Assembly: GCA_947647645.1 (NCBI GenBank)
Contig: CANSLE010000157.1
Span: forward strand, 1-6,045
DNA: 6,045 bases
Origin: an uncultured Microbacterium sp.
Lineage (GTDB): Bacteria; Actinomycetota; Actinomycetes; Actinomycetales; Microbacteriaceae
Reading direction: 5' to 3'
Below the pieces are notes generated by a model, which was given only the letters and a program-made list of their open reading frames with translations, searched no databases and was not told the origin of the DNA. Shown one piece after another: positions 5,009 through 6,045 of the stretch (positions are counted from its first letter, which is position 1; each line of letters starts with the position of its first letter). The position numbers were made by a program, and so were the translations under genes.

Positions 5009-6010
5009 ATGAGCTACTTCAGTGACGTCGAGCGCGACCTCGTGGTCGCCGCCCGCACCATGGCCGCCGACGGCGTCGTGGCACTCGACCTCGTCGCGCA
5101 CAACGGCCGCGATCTGCCGGCCTGGGCGCCCGGATCGCATGTGGATCTGGTCCTCGCCGACGGTCGTCAACCCGGGACGCAGCGCGTCGAACGGCAGTAC
5201 TCGCTCTGCGGCGACGCCGCCGATCGCTCCGTGTGGCGAGTCGCGGTGCTGCGGGAGGACACCGGTCGTGGCGGCTCGGTGCGCGTGCACGATGAGATCC
5301 AGGTGGGCCAGCGGCTGCGCGTGCGCGGGCCGCGCAACCACTTCGCGTGCGACATCGTCCCCGGGGCGGTGCACCGGTTCGTCGCGGGCGGCATCGGCAT
5401 CACTCCGATCCTCGGGATGGTGCGCGCGGCGGCTACGGCGGGGGCGGTCTGGACGCTCGACTATGCCGGGCGCTCGCTGTCGACGATGGCCTTCGTCGAC
5501 GACGTGCGTGCACTCGACGCCGGTGCGGGACGCGTGCGGCTGCACGCTGCCGACGAGGGGGCCCGGTTCGATGTCGCCGCGCTCGTGGATGCCGCCGCCG
5601 ACGGCGGTCCCGTCTACGCCTGCGGTCCGGCGCGTCTGATCGCCGCGCTGGAGGAGGCATTCACGGCGGCGGGGCGCGCCGACGCGCTGCACGTCGAGCG
5701 GTTCGAGGCGATCGCGTACGGCGAGCCGATCTGGGCCGGACCGTTCGAGGTGGAGCTCGCGATGACCGGCGACGTCGTGACCGTGCAGCCCGGGCAGTCG
5801 GTCCTCGAGGCGATCGAGGAGCAGAGCCCGGAGGCGATGGTGCTCTCCAGCTGCCGCCGTGGCACGTGCGGCACGTGCGAGGTCCCCGTGCTGGAGGGGG
5901 AGATCGAACACCGCGACTCCGTGCTCACACCGCTGGAGCGGGAGCACAGCGCCGTCATGCTCACGTGCGTGTCCCGCGCGGCGTGCCCGCGGATCGTGCT
6001 CGACGTCTGA
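5009..6010 (+). CDS. VanB/PDR-family oxygenase reductase (flavin + [2Fe-2S])
   Basis: This 333-residue cytosolic reductase passes electrons from NAD(P)H through flavin and an iron-sulfur cluster to a partner oxygenase, typically a Rieske O- or N-demethylase or hydroxylase (VanA/VanB, phthalate dioxygenase reductase). The flavin-binding part is residues 1-115 with RQYSL at 62-66. The nucleotide-binding part follows, with AGGIGITPIL (126-135) and YACGP (203-207). The C-terminal plant-type ferredoxin has cluster ligands C282, C287, C290 and C320 (C-x4-C-x2-C-x29-C), followed by the family's VSRA. The domain order FNR then ferredoxin at the C-terminus is diagnostic for this family, and the length is normal (about 310-330). 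I chose ATG 5009 because homology should begin just after it; in-frame GTG 4949 and ATG 4991 lack a ribosome site, and 5009 has only a weak one (GGGGAAAG at 4993-5000). It is transcribed divergently from the amidohydrolase operon; no oxygenase gene is visible. Confidence 0.93.
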   Translation: MSYFSDVERDLVVAARTMAADGVVALDLVAHNGRDLPAWAPGSHVDLVLADGRQPGTQRVERQYSLCGDAADRSVWRVAVLREDTGRGGSVRVHDEIQVGQRLRVRGPRNHFACDIVPGAVHRFVAGGIGITPILGMVRAAATAGAVWTLDYAGRSLSTMAFVDDVRALDAGAGRVRLHAADEGARFDVAALVDAAADGGPVYACGPARLIAALEEAFTAAGRADALHVERFEAIAYGEPIWAGPFEVELAMTGDVVTVQPGQSVLEAIEEQSPEAMVLSSCRRGTCGTCEVPVLEGEIEHRDSVLTPLEREHSAVMLTCVSRAACPRIVLDV

Positions 6011-6045
6011 GCGGGTGCCGCGGCGTCAGCGGCCGGCGCGGGGTT

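Noticed and set aside
4880..5947. Minus-strand open frame opposite the reductase gene
   Set aside because: The plus-strand frame carries complete flavin, NAD and [2Fe-2S] motifs. The minus frame is His/Arg-rich without features.
6017..6033. Small hairpin (GCCGC / GCGGC, 7-base loop) after the reductase stop
   Set aside because: The stem is only 5 bp in very GC-rich DNA at the window edge, which is too weak to call a terminator.

Overview
The window is high-GC DNA with tightly packed genes. It shows GTG starts, 4-base start/stop overlaps and strong use of GGATGC/GCATCC words. All of this fits an actinobacterium, most likely Microbacteriaceae (Microbacterium-like). That placement is inferred from composition and protein style; no marker gene is present.

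Layout. (1) Bases 2-427, plus strand: the 3' part of a folate cyclodeaminase/cyclohydrolase (FTCD_C family) gene that begins outside the window. (2) Bases 443-479: a perfect 15-bp hairpin between two convergent genes, read as a shared terminator. (3) Bases 490-4807, minus strand: a four-gene transport and catabolism operon. In transcription order it holds a CodA-like amidohydrolase, an ABC ATPase (4-base ATGA overlap), an ABC permease (4-base GTGA overlap) and, after a 117-base C-rich gap, a lipoprotein substrate-binding protein of the NMT1/THI5 type. (4) Bases 4808-5008: a divergent intergenic region with a clean palindrome, TGTTGGT-ATG-ACCAACA, that looks like an operator for a GntR regulator of the FadR subfamily. 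(5) Bases 5009-6010, plus strand: a VanB-type reductase (ferredoxin-NADP reductase fold plus C-terminal plant-type [2Fe-2S] domain), the usual electron donor of a Rieske oxygenase. The oxygenase itself is not in the window.

How the genes may work together. The ABC genes would import a small, probably nitrogen-containing compound. The amidohydrolase would hydrolyse it or an intermediate. The reductase would feed an oxygenase acting on the same compound, for example in a demethylation or hydroxylation. The folate enzyme may handle a one-carbon unit, although it is on the far side of a terminator and could be unrelated. The amidohydrolase keeps all metal and catalytic residues of E. coli cytosine deaminase at matching spacing, but it appears to have changed the residues that contact cytosine. 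I therefore think the substrate is something else and not yet assigned. The window looks like an undescribed, locally regulated catabolic locus built from known families, not a wholly new kind of system.
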